Made by a program: the position numbers and the translations under genes. Below the pieces are notes generated by a model. The model searched no databases. It worked only from the letters and a program-made list of their open reading frames with translations, and had not been told where the DNA came from. Source: an uncultured Spirochaetaceae bacterium (lineage in GTDB: Bacteria > Spirochaetota > Spirochaetia > Treponematales > Treponemataceae). Taken from it: a stretch of 64,000 nucleotides of DNA. The stretch spans positions 1 to 64,000 of the forward strand of contig CADCCO010000004.1 in NCBI GenBank assembly GCA_902799965.1. The letters are read 5' to 3'. Below are positions 6,907 to 15,162 of this stretch, one piece after another (position 1 is the stretch's first letter; each line of letters starts with the position of its first letter).

Positions 6907-8699
6907 ATGGAAAACACAAAACGCACTGTCACTTGCGGAGAATTGTCCGCTTCCGACGTAGGAAAAACTGTAATATTGAACGGCTGGGTTCACCGCTCGC
7001 GTGAGCTTGGCGGACTTACCTTTATTTTGTTGCGCGACCGCTACGGAATCACGCAGGTTGTCGTTGGCGACAAATCCAGCGACCAGGTTAAAAAAATCGC
7101 CGCTTCCCTAAAGAGCGAGTATTGCGTGGCCGTCAAGGGAACGCCACCGGCGCGATCGAGGTCGAAGCCGACGACATAGAAATTTTCACCACAAGCGAAG
7201 CGCTCCCCTTTGCTATTGACGAAGTGCGCCAAAAGGACGGAACGCTTGTCCTGCCCAACGAAGACTTACGCTTGCGCTACCGCTACTTGGACTTGCGCCG
7301 CGAGCCGATGAAGCAGAACATAATCTTGCGCTCAAACGTAACTTTCGCCACTCGCGAGTATTTGACCAAGCAGGGCTTTTTGGAAATCGAAACGCCCACC
7401 TTCATCAAGTCCACGCCCGAAGGCGCGCGCGACTACTTGGTTCCAAGCCGCGTTCATCCCGGAAAATTTTATTCGCTCCCGCAAAGCCCCCAGCTTTACA
7501 AGCAGCTTTTGATGGTGTCGGGCTTTGACAAGTATTTCCAAATCGCGCGCTGCTACCGCGACGAAGACGCCCGCGGCGACCGCCAGCCTGAGTTCACGCA
7601 AATCGATATGGAAATGTCGTTCACCAACCGCGAGGAAGTTCTTTCAACGACAGAAGGAATGATGGGCTACATTTTCAAAAAGACATTGAACTACGACTTG
7701 CCTGCAAAGTTTGACCGCATCTCTTGGGACGACGCTTTCAACCTGTACGGAAGCGACAAGCCCGACTTGCGCTTTGACCTTAAGATTCAGGACGCCGCTT
7801 TTATGGCGGGCCTTAGCGACTTTAATGCCTTTAAGGCTGGAGCCGCCAACGCCGGAATGGACATCGAGCGCCACAAGCGAAGCGGACTTAAGGCGCTTGT
7901 CGTCAAGAACGTGGCCGACAAGTATTCCCGCAAGATGGTGGAAGAGTTGGAAGCCGTCGCAAAGAAGTACAAGGCAAAGGGGCTTGCTTGGATGAAGGTC
8001 AACGCCGAAGGAACTTTTGAAGGCGGAGTTTCAAAATTCTTTGCCGGAAAGGAAGGCGAGATTTGCCCGAAGCTCGGCGCGGAAAAGAACGACCTCTTGC
8101 TTTTTGTCAGCGACGAAAAATGGCAAGTGGCTTGCGTCGCGCTTGGAGCGGTTAGAAAGCAGCTTGGAAAAGACCTTAACCTTTACAATCCCGCCGACGA
8201 ATTCCACTTTGCCTGGATCATCGACTTTCCTTACTTTGCCTGGAACGAGGACGAGAATCATTGGGAAACGGAACACCACATGTTCACGCTTCCTCAAAAA
8301 AAATACTGGGACACTTTGGAATCGGATCCCGGCAGCGTAAAGGGCGACCTTTACGACTTGGTTCTTAACGGCTACGAGTTGGCCTCAGGCTCAATGCGTA
8401 TCAACGACCCGGCCTTGCAACAGCGCATCTTTAAGATTGTCGGCTACTCGCAGGAACGCGCCGAAAAGGCCTTTGGCTTTTTAGTCCAAGCATTTAAGTT
8501 TGGAGCGCCGCCGCACGGAGGAATCGCTCCTGGCCTTGACCGCCTTGTAATGCTTATGCGCCACGAGGAAAGCATCCACGAAGTCATCGCCTTCCCCAAG
8601 AACAATCTTGCGGCAAGTCCTATGGACGAGTGTCCGTCGCCGGTAGACGAGCAGCAGCTTAAAGATTTGCACTTGCAGTGCACTGCAAAAGAAGAGTAA
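6907..8699 (+). CDS. aspS: Aspartyl-tRNA synthetase, with an apparent frameshift
   Basis: Class II aspartyl-tRNA synthetase of about 600 residues, charging tRNA-Asp in the cytoplasm. Frame 1 (6907-7179) encodes the OB-fold anticodon-binding part (GELSASDVGKTVILNGWVHR). The rest is in another frame, open from 7122, with motif 2 (RCYRDEDARGDRQPEFTQID) and motif 3 (GGIAPGLDRLVMLM). The frames meet at 7138-7143. VKG is followed directly by NATGAIEV, so about 13 residues usual in the family at this loop are missing, as if about 40 bp had been lost. A TACAAT box ends 9 nt before the ATG and no Shine-Dalgarno is seen. An essential gene should not be broken: either an assembly error or a real lesion with another copy elsewhere. 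Confidence 0.85.
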
Positions 8700-8703
8700 A
8701 AAG

Positions 8704-8765
8704 ATGTTCGGGTCAAGCCCGAACATGACACGGTGACTGTCATTGCCGCGCCCCGACGCGGCAAT
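8704..8765 (+). promoter_or_regulatory. Tandem hairpins between aspS and pyrE
   Basis: Two perfect 9-bp stems follow each other. The first is ATGTTCGGG with CCCGAACAT (8704-8726). The second is ATTGCCGCG with CGCGGCAAT (8742-8765), followed by CTTTT and then the pyrE ribosome binding site. The second could act as a weak terminator or attenuator ahead of pyrE. Confidence 0.5.
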
Positions 8766-8782
8766 CTTTTGGGAGATAAGTT

Positions 8783-9457
8783 ATGCAAGACTACAAAAAA
8801 GAATTCATCGACTTTATGCTTGAGTGCCAAGTGCTCAAGTTTGGAAGCTTTACATTGAAGAGCGGCCGCCATTCGCCGTTCTTTATGAACGCCGGCGCTT
8901 ACGTTACCGGAAGCCAGTTGCGCCGCTTGGGCCAATACTACGCCAAGGCGATCCACGAAAACTTTGGCGACGACTTTGACGTTTTGTTCGGTCCGGCCTA
9001 CAAGGGCATTCCGCTAAGCGTCGTCTGCGCGATTGCCTACAGCGAATTGTATGGAAAAGAAGTCCGCTATTGTTCCAACCGCAAGGAAGTCAAGGACCAC
9101 GGCGACGCGGGCATTTTGCTTGGAAGCAATTTGCGCGATGGCGACCGCGTTGTCATAATAGAAGACGTTACGACAAGCGGCGCTTCGATTGAGGAAACGT
9201 TCCCCATTATAAAGGCGCAAGGCGACATAAAAATCGTCGGCGAGATCGTTTCGCTTGACCGCATGGAAAAGGCCAAGGACTCCGACAAGCGCGCTCTTGA
9301 AATCATCAGCCAAAAGTACGGCTTTAAGACAGCCGCCATCGTCACGATGGATGACGTAATCGAATCCCTTTGGAAGGCTGATGGAAGCGGAGCCATTTCC
9401 GCTGAAGTCAAAAAGGAACTGGACGCGTATTATGCCGAATGGGGCGCCGCGCGCTAA
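8783..9457 (+). CDS. pyrE: Orotate phosphoribosyltransferase
   Basis: The product is 224 residues. It joins orotate to PRPP to give OMP in pyrimidine synthesis. The type I phosphoribosyltransferase PRPP loop is clear at VVIIEDVTTSGASIEE (residues about 121-136), and KFGSFTLKSGRHSPFFMNAG near residues 19-38 fits the orotate-binding N-terminus. GGGAG precedes the ATG at the usual distance. The gene follows aspS after 83 nt containing two hairpins, which suggests attenuation-type control. Immediately after the stop lie copies of the dispersed TGCAAGRCC repeat. Confidence 0.93.
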   Translation: MQDYKKEFIDFMLECQVLKFGSFTLKSGRHSPFFMNAGAYVTGSQLRRLGQYYAKAIHENFGDDFDVLFGPAYKGIPLSVVCAIAYSELYGKEVRYCSNRKEVKDHGDAGILLGSNLRDGDRVVIIEDVTTSGASIEETFPIIKAQGDIKIVGEIVSLDRMEKAKDSDKRALEIISQKYGFKTAAIVTMDDVIESLWKADGSGAISAEVKKELDAYYAEWGAAR

Positions 9458-9467
9458 GGCGGAACGC

Positions 9468-9560
9468 TTGCAAGGCCAAAAAGCGCGGGACGGTGACTGC
9501 TTGAAAGACAAAAAGGCGGCGGCTGGCGGAGACTGCATGCAAGACCAAAAAGCGGCGGCC
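9468..9560 (+). repeat. Three tandem units of the dispersed TGCAAGRCC repeat
   Basis: Units start at 9468 (TTGCAAGGCCAAAAAGCG), 9501 (TTGAAAGACAAAAAGGCG) and 9537 (ATGCAAGACCAAAAAGCG), spaced 33-36 bp. They lie between pyrE and the HD gene. The third unit supplies the likely start codon of the HD gene. Confidence 0.65.
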
Positions 9561-10820
9561 CGCCTTGAGCGCTACCAAAAAATTCTTTGCCCCGCCTTTC
9601 CCGACTTTCTAAAAAAATACCTCGACCTAAAAATTTTGGAGCGTCTAAAGGGCATAGGCCTTTTGTGCGGAACGGATTGGACGCCGCTCTTCCACAACCG
9701 CTTTTATTATTCGCGCTACGACCATTCCTTAAACTGCGCTTTGATTGTGTGGAATTGGACGCGCGACAAAAAAAAGACTTTGGCCGCGCTCTTTCACGAC
9801 GTTTCTACTCCGGCCTTTAGCCATGTAATCGACTTTAAAAACGGCGACGCCCTTACGCAAGAATCCACCGAAGACAAAAACGCCGCGATGATTTTGGCCG
9901 ACAAGGACTTGGCCGCCGCTCTGGCCCAAGACGGCCTTGTCGCCAGCGACGTTTGCGACTACCACAAATTTTCGATTTGCGACAACGAGGTTCCCCAGCT
10001 AAGCGCCGACCGCCTTGAATACATGTTCCCAAGCGGCGCCGCCTTGGAAGGCTGGTTTAGCCTGCGCGCGATTAAGCGCTTCTACGGCGACTTGTTTGTG
10101 GCCAAGGACGAGCGCGGCCGCGACGAGTTTTCCTTTAAGACAAAAAAAATCGCGCTTGATTATTTTAGGCGCATTCTAAAAATCGGATATTTTTTGCAGC
10201 GCAACAAGGACAAGATTGCGATGGAACTTATGGCGCGCGTAGTGGACGCGGCCATAAAATGCGGCGCCCTGCTCGAAGAGGAACTGTGGCTCTTAAGCGA
10301 GCGCGAGATCATCGGCCGCTGGGACGCGCTTTTGCGCAAAGCGGAAGGCGAGAAAGAAAATCGCTTGCAAGCCCACAATTCCGCCGCGGCGCAATCGGTC
10401 GGCGAGCGCAAAACGAAAGGAGGCCTGCAATCGGACGAGGCCGCCGCCTTCTTGGTTAGCGGGCAATCTTTTGCAATGCAAAAAAATAATGGCCAGCTAA
10501 AAACGGACGAGGCGCGGTGCGACTTTTTGCGCCTTTACAAAACTTATCGCACGATGAAAAAGGTCCGCGGCTCTTCCGCGCCCCAGGACGGATACTTTTG
10601 CGTCCAGCTTGCCGTAAAGCGCCGCTGGATAAACCCGCTGGTCGCCGCGCCTTCTAGTCAAGAATCAGTCTCGGACGCAAGCCAAAAAACTTTCGGCCAG
10701 CCGAGCGCGGTCGTTTCGCGCCGCGTCTGCGACGTTTCATCGCGCGCGCAAAAAGAGCGCGACCGCTTTTTGGCCTACAATGATACGCCGTACGCTTGCG
10801 TTAAGCTGGCGTCGCTTTGA
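9537..10820 (+). CDS. HD-domain hydrolase with repeat-derived insertions
   Basis: The product is about 427 residues from the ATG at 9537, which has GGCGGAG 5 nt upstream. The frame is open further upstream, to 9381, but that part overlaps pyrE and consists of repeat units. An HD metal-binding site is visible: YDHSLNCA near residue 60, then FHDVSTPAFSH near 84-94. This suggests a phosphohydrolase acting on a nucleotide, substrate unknown. Two low-complexity stretches, around residues 275-320 (RLQAHNSAAAQ, LQSDEAAAF) and 375-400 (SSQESVSDASQKTFGQ), interrupt well-formed sequence. Both contain matches to the dispersed repeat. The stop codon lies inside the -35 box of the next gene. Confidence 0.75.
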   Translation: MQDQKAAARLERYQKILCPAFPDFLKKYLDLKILERLKGIGLLCGTDWTPLFHNRFYYSRYDHSLNCALIVWNWTRDKKKTLAALFHDVSTPAFSHVIDFKNGDALTQESTEDKNAAMILADKDLAAALAQDGLVASDVCDYHKFSICDNEVPQLSADRLEYMFPSGAALEGWFSLRAIKRFYGDLFVAKDERGRDEFSFKTKKIALDYFRRILKIGYFLQRNKDKIAMELMARVVDAAIKCGALLEEELWLLSEREIIGRWDALLRKAEGEKENRLQAHNSAAAQSVGERKTKGGLQSDEAAAFLVSGQSFAMQKNNGQLKTDEARCDFLRLYKTYRTMKKVRGSSAPQDGYFCVQLAVKRRWINPLVAAPSSQESVSDASQKTFGQPSAVVSRRVCDVSSRAQKERDRFLAYNDTPYACVKLASL

Positions 10821-10846
10821 CAAAGTTCCCCCCTTTGCACTAAAAT
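10817..10846 (+). promoter_or_regulatory. Promoter of the histidine phosphatase gene, leaderless type
   Basis: TTGACA, an 18-nt spacer, and TAAAAT, followed by only 7 nt before the ATG at 10854. Transcription should begin at the ATG itself. No Shine-Dalgarno sequence is present. Confidence 0.7.
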
Positions 10847-10853
10847 ACCCCTT

Positions 10854-11471
10854 ATGCAACTTTACATCATTAGGCATGGGCAGACTGTTTGGAACGCGGC
10901 GGGAAAATTGCAGGGCCGCACTGACATAGAGTTAAATCAAAACGGAATCGACGCGGCCGTCGCCTTGGGCCGCCGCTTGCATGACGTTCACTTTGACAAA
11001 ATATTTTCTTCGCCCTTAAAGCGCGCCGTCCACACGGCTCAGCTTATAAGGCAAGGCGTTTGCGAAGGGCAGGGCCTCGCGCCCGAAAGCCTTGAGATAC
11101 AAACAGACGAGCGCTTGATAGAAATGTCATTTGGAATAGGCGAGGGCCGCTTGTGCGACGAATGGTTCGCTCCGCAAAGCCCCTACAGATTTTTCTTTAC
11201 GGAGCCGGAAAAATTTCCCCGCCCGCCGCAGGGCGAAAGCTTTTTGGATGTCATGGCGCGCACAAAGGACTTTGTCCAAGACGCGATCGAGCCGCTTTGC
11301 GGAAAGGCGGAGCGGATTATGATTGTGGCGCACGGAGCGTTGAACAAGGGAATCATGTGCTATTTGCAAAAGCATGGCGTGGAAGAGTATTGGCTTAACG
11401 GCTTGCAGGAAAATTGCCAGGCCAGCGTCTTTGACTACGACGGCGCGTCCTGGAAAACGCTTATTGCTTGA
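10854..11471 (+). CDS. Histidine phosphatase (phosphoglycerate mutase family)
   Basis: The product is 205 residues and opens with LYIIRHGQTVWN, the RHG phosphohistidine motif. The second catalytic histidine is in IMIVAHGALNKGIM near residue 160, and an FSSPLKRAVHTAQLI segment supplies the conserved arginine. The family includes phosphatases for sugars, nucleosides and cobalamin precursors as well as cofactor-dependent mutases. The substrate cannot be read from the sequence. A stretch near residues 63-80 (RQGVCEGQGLAPESLE) looks like a family-atypical insertion. It is driven by its own promoter. Confidence 0.85.
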   Translation: MQLYIIRHGQTVWNAAGKLQGRTDIELNQNGIDAAVALGRRLHDVHFDKIFSSPLKRAVHTAQLIRQGVCEGQGLAPESLEIQTDERLIEMSFGIGEGRLCDEWFAPQSPYRFFFTEPEKFPRPPQGESFLDVMARTKDFVQDAIEPLCGKAERIMIVAHGALNKGIMCYLQKHGVEEYWLNGLQENCQASVFDYDGASWKTLIA

Positions 11472-11503
11472 GGCCCCGCGCATTTTTGGTTGTAGAAAAC
11501 CGC

Positions 11504-11536
11504 AAAAAAAAACGCCGCCCCAAATGGAGCGGCGTT
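11504..11536 (-). terminator. Terminator of the YegP/H1-like gene
   Basis: A perfect 8-bp stem AACGCCGC/GCGGCGTT with a 10-nt loop is followed, on the minus strand, by a run of T. Confidence 0.85.
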
Positions 11537-11561
11537 CGCGTTGTTGACGCGTCGCGCGTTG

Positions 11562-12368
11562 TTAGCGCTTCTTGGCGGCGGCCTTCTTTACAGGCTTCTT
11601 CGCCGTCTTTTTAGCGGCGGGCTTTTTGGCCGCGACTTTCTTTACGGGCTTTTTTGCCGTTGCCTTTTTGGCGGCGGGCTTCTTGGCCGCTGTTTTCTTT
11701 ACAGGCTTTTTGGCGGCTTTTTTGGCCGCGGCTTTCTTTACGGGCTTTTTGGTCGTCTTCTTAGCGGCTGCTTTTTTTGCCGTTGTCTTCTTTACGGGCT
11801 TCTTGACAGCCTTCTTTGCGGTCGTCTTCTTTTCCGCCTTTTTAACTGTCTTCTTGGCCGCTGTTTTCTTTACGGGCTTTTTTGCCGTCGCTTTTTTGGC
11901 GGCAGGCTTTTTAGCCGTTTTTTTGGCCGCCGGCTTTTTGGCTGTCTTTTTGGCGGCGGTTTTTTTGGCCGCAGGCTTCTTTGCGGCGGGCTTCTTTTCC
12001 GCGAGAGTCTTGTCTTCGATTTCAGAATTTACGTTGTCCTGAACCGAAAGAACGCCGTACTTGCAGGCCTGAGGCGTTGAATAGCCTTCGCCCCAAATCA
12101 AGTTGTTGCCGTTCGGAGCCACCAAGCGGAAGCCGAATTCCTTCTTGCGGTTTTCGTAAACCTGCCATTTGGGGCTGGGATACTTGGTTCCTTCCTTTGT
12201 CGTCAAGTCTTCGATTGGCGACTTGGCCCATTTCTTTAGAGCCTCAATCGCGCTCTTGCAGCTGGGCTTTGTGGAATACGCTTGCGCCTGAGCGATTACC
12301 TGGCCGTTAGCCGCCTCAATGTTAAAGTAAAATCCCTTTTTGGATTTGTGGATTACATATTTTCCCAT
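11562..12368 (-). CDS. YegP-type (DUF1508) protein with histone H1-like Lys/Ala tail
   Basis: The product is 268 residues from the ATG at 12368, chosen because AAGGAG lies 7 nt upstream; the open frame extends further but without a site. Residues 1-50 and 55-105 are two related DUF1508/YegP-like units (GKYVIHKSKKGFYFNIEAAN and KWQVYENRKKEFGFRLVAPN). From about residue 115 the protein is made of repeated KKPAAKK, KKTAKKP and KKPVKK units, as in bacterial H1-like proteins such as AlgP. The tail should bind DNA or RNA through charge and is probably nucleoid-associated; the joint role of the domains is unknown. The repetitive tail may vary in length between strains. Confidence 0.88.
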   Translation of the reverse strand: MGKYVIHKSKKGFYFNIEAANGQVIAQAQAYSTKPSCKSAIEALKKWAKSPIEDLTTKEGTKYPSPKWQVYENRKKEFGFRLVAPNGNNLIWGEGYSTPQACKYGVLSVQDNVNSEIEDKTLAEKKPAAKKPAAKKTAAKKTAKKPAAKKTAKKPAAKKATAKKPVKKTAAKKTVKKAEKKTTAKKAVKKPVKKTTAKKAAAKKTTKKPVKKAAAKKAAKKPVKKTAAKKPAAKKATAKKPVKKVAAKKPAAKKTAKKPVKKAAAKKR

Positions 12369-12404
12369 TGGAAACTCCTTTTGCCTTTTCGGCGTATATA
12401 TTCT

Positions 12405-12433
12405 ATTGTAAGGCCATTTTGAAAATAATGCAA
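12405..12433 (-). promoter_or_regulatory. Promoter of the YegP/H1-like gene
   Basis: On the minus strand it reads TTGCAT, 17 nt, TACAAT, leaving a leader of about 30 nt that carries AAGGAG. Confidence 0.65.
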
Positions 12434-12482
12434 ACAAATTCGCAATTTTTTCTCTATATTTAAAACAAAATGGCATTTTTTA

Positions 12483-12500
12483 AAATGAAATTTCATTTTT
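12483..12500. promoter_or_regulatory. Perfect 18-bp palindrome in a divergent intergenic region
   Basis: AAAATGAAATTTCATTTT lies 8 nt upstream of the -35 box of the esterase gene, and between the two divergent promoters. It could be an operator. It could also be chance in an AT-rich stretch. Confidence 0.4.
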
Positions 12501-12508
12501 ATTGGAAA

Positions 12509-12537
12509 TTGACATTCCGGTCTTTCTCCTTTACACT
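12509..12537 (+). promoter_or_regulatory. Promoter of the esterase gene
   Basis: A consensus TTGACA, 17-nt spacer and TACACT are followed by a short leader with AAGGGAG. Confidence 0.75.
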
Positions 12538-12555
12538 TAAAAGGGAGAATTGATT

Positions 12556-13479
12556 ATGAGTTTAAAGCATTGGTTTTTGGCTCTGTGGGTGAGGAATAAC
12601 TTTGGAAAGGGCGACAAAAAGCGCGACGCGGGCCAGACGACGCCGGACGACATCGAGCGCTACGACGACATTCTTTACGGCGGAAAAAAAATCAAAAAAT
12701 GGCAGCTGCTTGACGTGTACAGGCCAAAGAACGCGACAAATGGCGATGCGGCGCTTTGCAAGCTGCCGGTAATTGTCATCGTTCACGGCGGCGCATGGGT
12801 TTACGGCGACAAAAGCGTTTACCAGTTTTACGGAATGCGCTTGGCCCAGCGCGGATTTGCGGTTGTAAACTATTCCTACCGCCTTGCGCCAGAGGCAAAG
12901 TTTCCCGCGTCGCTGCAAGACACGGAAACTGTTTTTCAATGGATTTGCGACAACGCCGACAAGTACGGCTTGGACGCGCAAAACGTTTTCGCTGTGGGCG
13001 ACTCGGCGGGCGCGCACTTGCTTAGCCTTTACGCCGCCGCGCTTTCAAACGACAGTTACCGCAAGAACTTTCCCTTCATTCAAAAAAAGAATCTTTGCTT
13101 GCGCGGCCTCGCGTTGAATTGCGGCATATACGACATCGTCACTGCGGTTAATGACGGCGGCCACACAGATCTTTTTATTGGAGCCTTGCTTGCGCGCGGC
13201 GGAAAGAGCGACGAGTTAAAATTGATAAACGGCGTTGACTATGTGACAAAGGATTTTCCGCCAGCCTTTGTGATGAGCTGCAAGGGCGACTTTCTTTTGC
13301 CGCAAGCGTCGTTTATAAAAAAGGCTCTGGACGACGCGGGCGTTTTGCATGAATATAAAATTTACGGAACGGACGCGGCGCCGCTTTGGCATGTTTTTCA
13401 TTGCGACCCGAAATTGCCGGAGGCCGTCGCTTGCAACGACGACGAATGCGAATTTTTCAGGCGGATGGTTTCGCGTTAA
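12556..13479 (+). CDS. Alpha/beta hydrolase, esterase/lipase of the HSL type
   Basis: The product is 307 residues. The ATG at 12556 is preferred to a TTG two codons earlier because GGGAG is about 10 nt away. The oxyanion motif HGGAWVYGD lies near residues 76-84, and the nucleophile elbow GDSAGAH near residues 149-155. A histidine near the C-terminus (LWHVFH) completes the likely Ser-Asp-His triad. This arrangement is typical of the hormone-sensitive-lipase-like family of carboxylesterases, probably acting on small acyl or acetyl esters. There is no signal peptide, so it is cytoplasmic. The gene has its own consensus promoter. Confidence 0.88.
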   Translation: MSLKHWFLALWVRNNFGKGDKKRDAGQTTPDDIERYDDILYGGKKIKKWQLLDVYRPKNATNGDAALCKLPVIVIVHGGAWVYGDKSVYQFYGMRLAQRGFAVVNYSYRLAPEAKFPASLQDTETVFQWICDNADKYGLDAQNVFAVGDSAGAHLLSLYAAALSNDSYRKNFPFIQKKNLCLRGLALNCGIYDIVTAVNDGGHTDLFIGALLARGGKSDELKLINGVDYVTKDFPPAFVMSCKGDFLLPQASFIKKALDDAGVLHEYKIYGTDAAPLWHVFHCDPKLPEAVACNDDECEFFRRMVSR

Positions 13480-13521
13480 GCCCGCCGCGATTCTTTGGCT
13501 TGCGTTTGCTTTTGGTTCGCG

Positions 13522-14433
13522 CTAGTTTTTTTTAGCCTCGTCCCAAAAAGCGTCCATCTTGTCAAGATTTTCTTGAACCATTTCCACGCCGCGCTCGGCG
13601 CATTTTTGTTCGACATGCGAAAAACGCTTGTAGAATTTTTTGTTGGCCGCGTTCATCGCAAGCTCGGGGTCAACGCCCAGTTTGCGCGCGTAGTTTACGG
13701 CGGCAAAAAAGAGGTCGCCGACTTCTTCTTCCAAGTGGGCTCGGTTTTGCTCCGAGGCGTTTTGCTGGACTTGCGCGGCGGCCTCGTCAACCTCTTTCAG
13801 CTCTTCCAAAATTTTGGCGCGCGTCGGCTCAAGGCTGGGCCAGTCAAAGCCTTTTTTTGCCGCCTTCTTTTGCATTTTATACGCGCGCAAAAGGGGAGGA
13901 AAGCCTTTTGGAACTTCGTCAAGAATCGATTTTTGTTCGCGGCCTTCAACCTTTTCCTTTATCTTGTCCCACTGCGCCAAAACTTGCGCGCTTGTGTTCA
14001 CGTCCTTGTCGGCAACGGCTTTTCCTTCGCTCTGTTCAAAGACATGGGGGTGGCGGCGAATCAATTTTTCCACCAACTCGTCAAGCGCTTGGTCGAGCGT
14101 CCAGCCGCTTTGTCCGCGTTCCGCCCTCTGCGAATACATGTAGGAAATCATCGTCGTGTTCAAAAAGACGTCGCCCAATTCTTCCTTTGCGTGCGGAGCG
14201 TCGTCGGAACTTATCGCGTCGACGGCCTCAAAGACCTCTTCAACCAAATCGCGCCGCATAGTCTGCGGTGTCTGCTCGCGGTCCCAAGGACAGCCGCCGG
14301 GCGCGCGCAAAATGCGAATCAATTCATACAAGCGGCAAAATGCAGCAGCCGCTTTGGCAGAATCTTCATCCGCCGCGTTCAGATTTGTTCCGCGACGCTC
14401 AAGGACAGAATTTTTGTCGAATGTTTTTTCCAT
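13522..14433 (-). CDS. mazG: Nucleoside triphosphate pyrophosphohydrolase MazG
   Basis: The product is 303 residues, somewhat longer than the usual 260 or so. It hydrolyses NTPs or dNTPs to monophosphates. Two MazG units are visible. The first holds LRAPGGCPWDREQT followed by EEVFEAVDAI and KEELGDVFLN. The second has LEEEVGDLFFAAVNYARKLG near residues 230-250. These acidic helices bind magnesium and the triphosphate. The ATG at 14433 is preceded on its strand by TAGACT only 7 nt away and no Shine-Dalgarno, suggesting a leaderless message. It is transcribed divergently from the DtxR-type regulator. Confidence 0.92.
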   Translation of the reverse strand: MEKTFDKNSVLERRGTNLNAADEDSAKAAAAFCRLYELIRILRAPGGCPWDREQTPQTMRRDLVEEVFEAVDAISSDDAPHAKEELGDVFLNTTMISYMYSQRAERGQSGWTLDQALDELVEKLIRRHPHVFEQSEGKAVADKDVNTSAQVLAQWDKIKEKVEGREQKSILDEVPKGFPPLLRAYKMQKKAAKKGFDWPSLEPTRAKILEELKEVDEAAAQVQQNASEQNRAHLEEEVGDLFFAAVNYARKLGVDPELAMNAANKKFYKRFSHVEQKCAERGVEMVQENLDKMDAFWDEAKKN

Positions 14434-14479
14434 AACGCAAAGTCTAGCGCAAAAGCGAATTTTATGATATACTAGAATT

Positions 14480-14848
14480 ATGTACGAATCAGGCGAAGAT
14501 TATTTGGAAGCGATTTTAATTCTCAAAAACAAAAACGACGGCGACGTCCTTTCGGTTGACATCGCGAACCATTTGGGTTTTTCAAAGCCAAGCGTCAGCC
14601 GCGCGATGGGAATTTTGGAGCGCGAAGGCTACATAGAATTTGGCATCCACAATAGAATCGAGCTTACAAAAAAAGGGCTTGAAAAAGCCAGCGACATTTA
14701 CGGCCGCCACCAGCTTTTGACAAAGTTCCTTGTGATGATAACCGGCGTTCCCGAAGACCAGGCCGAAGAAAACGCCTGCCGCGTGGAGCACGACATCGAC
14801 GCTGACGTTGTTGAAGGCATCCGCAAATGGGTGGAAAAAAATTCATAG
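14480..14848 (+). CDS. DtxR/MntR-family metal-dependent repressor
   Basis: The product is 122 residues. The N-terminus opens YESGEDYLEAILIL and carries a winged helix (IANHLGFSKPSVSRAMGILEREGYI, about residues 29-53). The dimerisation helices follow (HQLLTKFLVMITGVPEDQAEENACRVEHDID), with the E..CR.EH metal-binding pattern. No SH3-like C-terminal domain is present, as in MntR. It should sense manganese or iron and repress uptake or export genes. No obvious target lies next to it; the ABC genes at 41-43 kb are candidates. An extended -10 box (TGATATACT) ends 6 nt before the ATG, predicting a leaderless transcript. Confidence 0.88.
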   Translation: MYESGEDYLEAILILKNKNDGDVLSVDIANHLGFSKPSVSRAMGILEREGYIEFGIHNRIELTKKGLEKASDIYGRHQLLTKFLVMITGVPEDQAEENACRVEHDIDADVVEGIRKWVEKNS

Positions 14849-14855
14849 TTGCTAC

Positions 14856-14884
14856 TTGACACAATTTTTATTTTTTGCTATTAT
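14856..14884 (+). promoter_or_regulatory. Promoter of tRNA-Asp
   Basis: TTGACA, a 17-nt spacer and TATTAT end 12 nt before the tRNA. Confidence 0.85.
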
Positions 14885-14896
14885 CTAAAAACTTAC

Positions 14897-14970
14897 GGGG
14901 GCGTAGCGAAGCTGGTTATCGCGCTGGCCTGTCACGCCGGAGATCGAGGGTTCGAGCCCCTTCGCTCCCG
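14897..14970 (+). tRNA. tRNA-Asp (GTC)
   Basis: The acceptor GGGGGCG pairs with CGCTCCC (one G-U). The anticodon loop is CTGTCAC with anticodon GTC, and a TTCGAGC T-loop is present. The discriminator is G and CCA is not encoded. Confidence 0.95.
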
Positions 14971-14974
14971 CCTA

Positions 14975-15003
14975 ACCCATTCTTCGGAATGGGTATTTTT
15001 TTC
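14975..15003 (+). terminator. Terminator after tRNA-Asp
   Basis: An 8-bp stem ACCCATTC/GAATGGGT with a TTCG tetraloop is followed by A and a run of T. Confidence 0.85.
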
Positions 15004-15022
15004 AATTCCGCTTTTGCGGAAA

Positions 15023-15095
15023 CGGGCAATAGCGCAGCTGGTAGCGCGCTACGTTCGGGACGTAGAGGCCCCCGGTTCAAATCCGGGTTGCCCGA
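15023..15095 (+). tRNA. tRNA-Pro (CGG)
   Basis: The acceptor CGGGCAA pairs with TTGCCCG. The anticodon loop TTCGGGA gives anticodon CGG, and the T-loop is TTCAAAT. CCA is not encoded. It lies 20 nt after the tRNA-Asp terminator, so it needs its own promoter or read-through. Confidence 0.93.
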
Positions 15096-15099
15096 TATC

Positions 15100-15133
15100 A
15101 ACGCTTCTGTCATTGACGGAGGCGTTTTTTTTA
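15100..15133 (+). terminator. Terminator after tRNA-Pro
   Basis: A 12-bp stem (AACGCTTCTGTC with GACGGAGGCGTT, two G-U pairs) is followed by eight T. Confidence 0.88.
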
Positions 15134-15162
15134 TTTGCAAAAGGCGGCCTTGCCAGCAAGTC

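Noticed and set aside
11541-12080. Long plus-strand frames rich in Leu, Phe and Gly opposite the YegP/H1-like gene
   Set aside because: They are the complement of the Lys/Ala repeats. Promoter, ribosome site, terminator and domain content support the minus strand.
13495-14475. Plus-strand 326-residue frame opposite mazG
   Set aside because: mazG on the minus strand has clear motifs. The opposite frame is a composition shadow without similarity or start signals.
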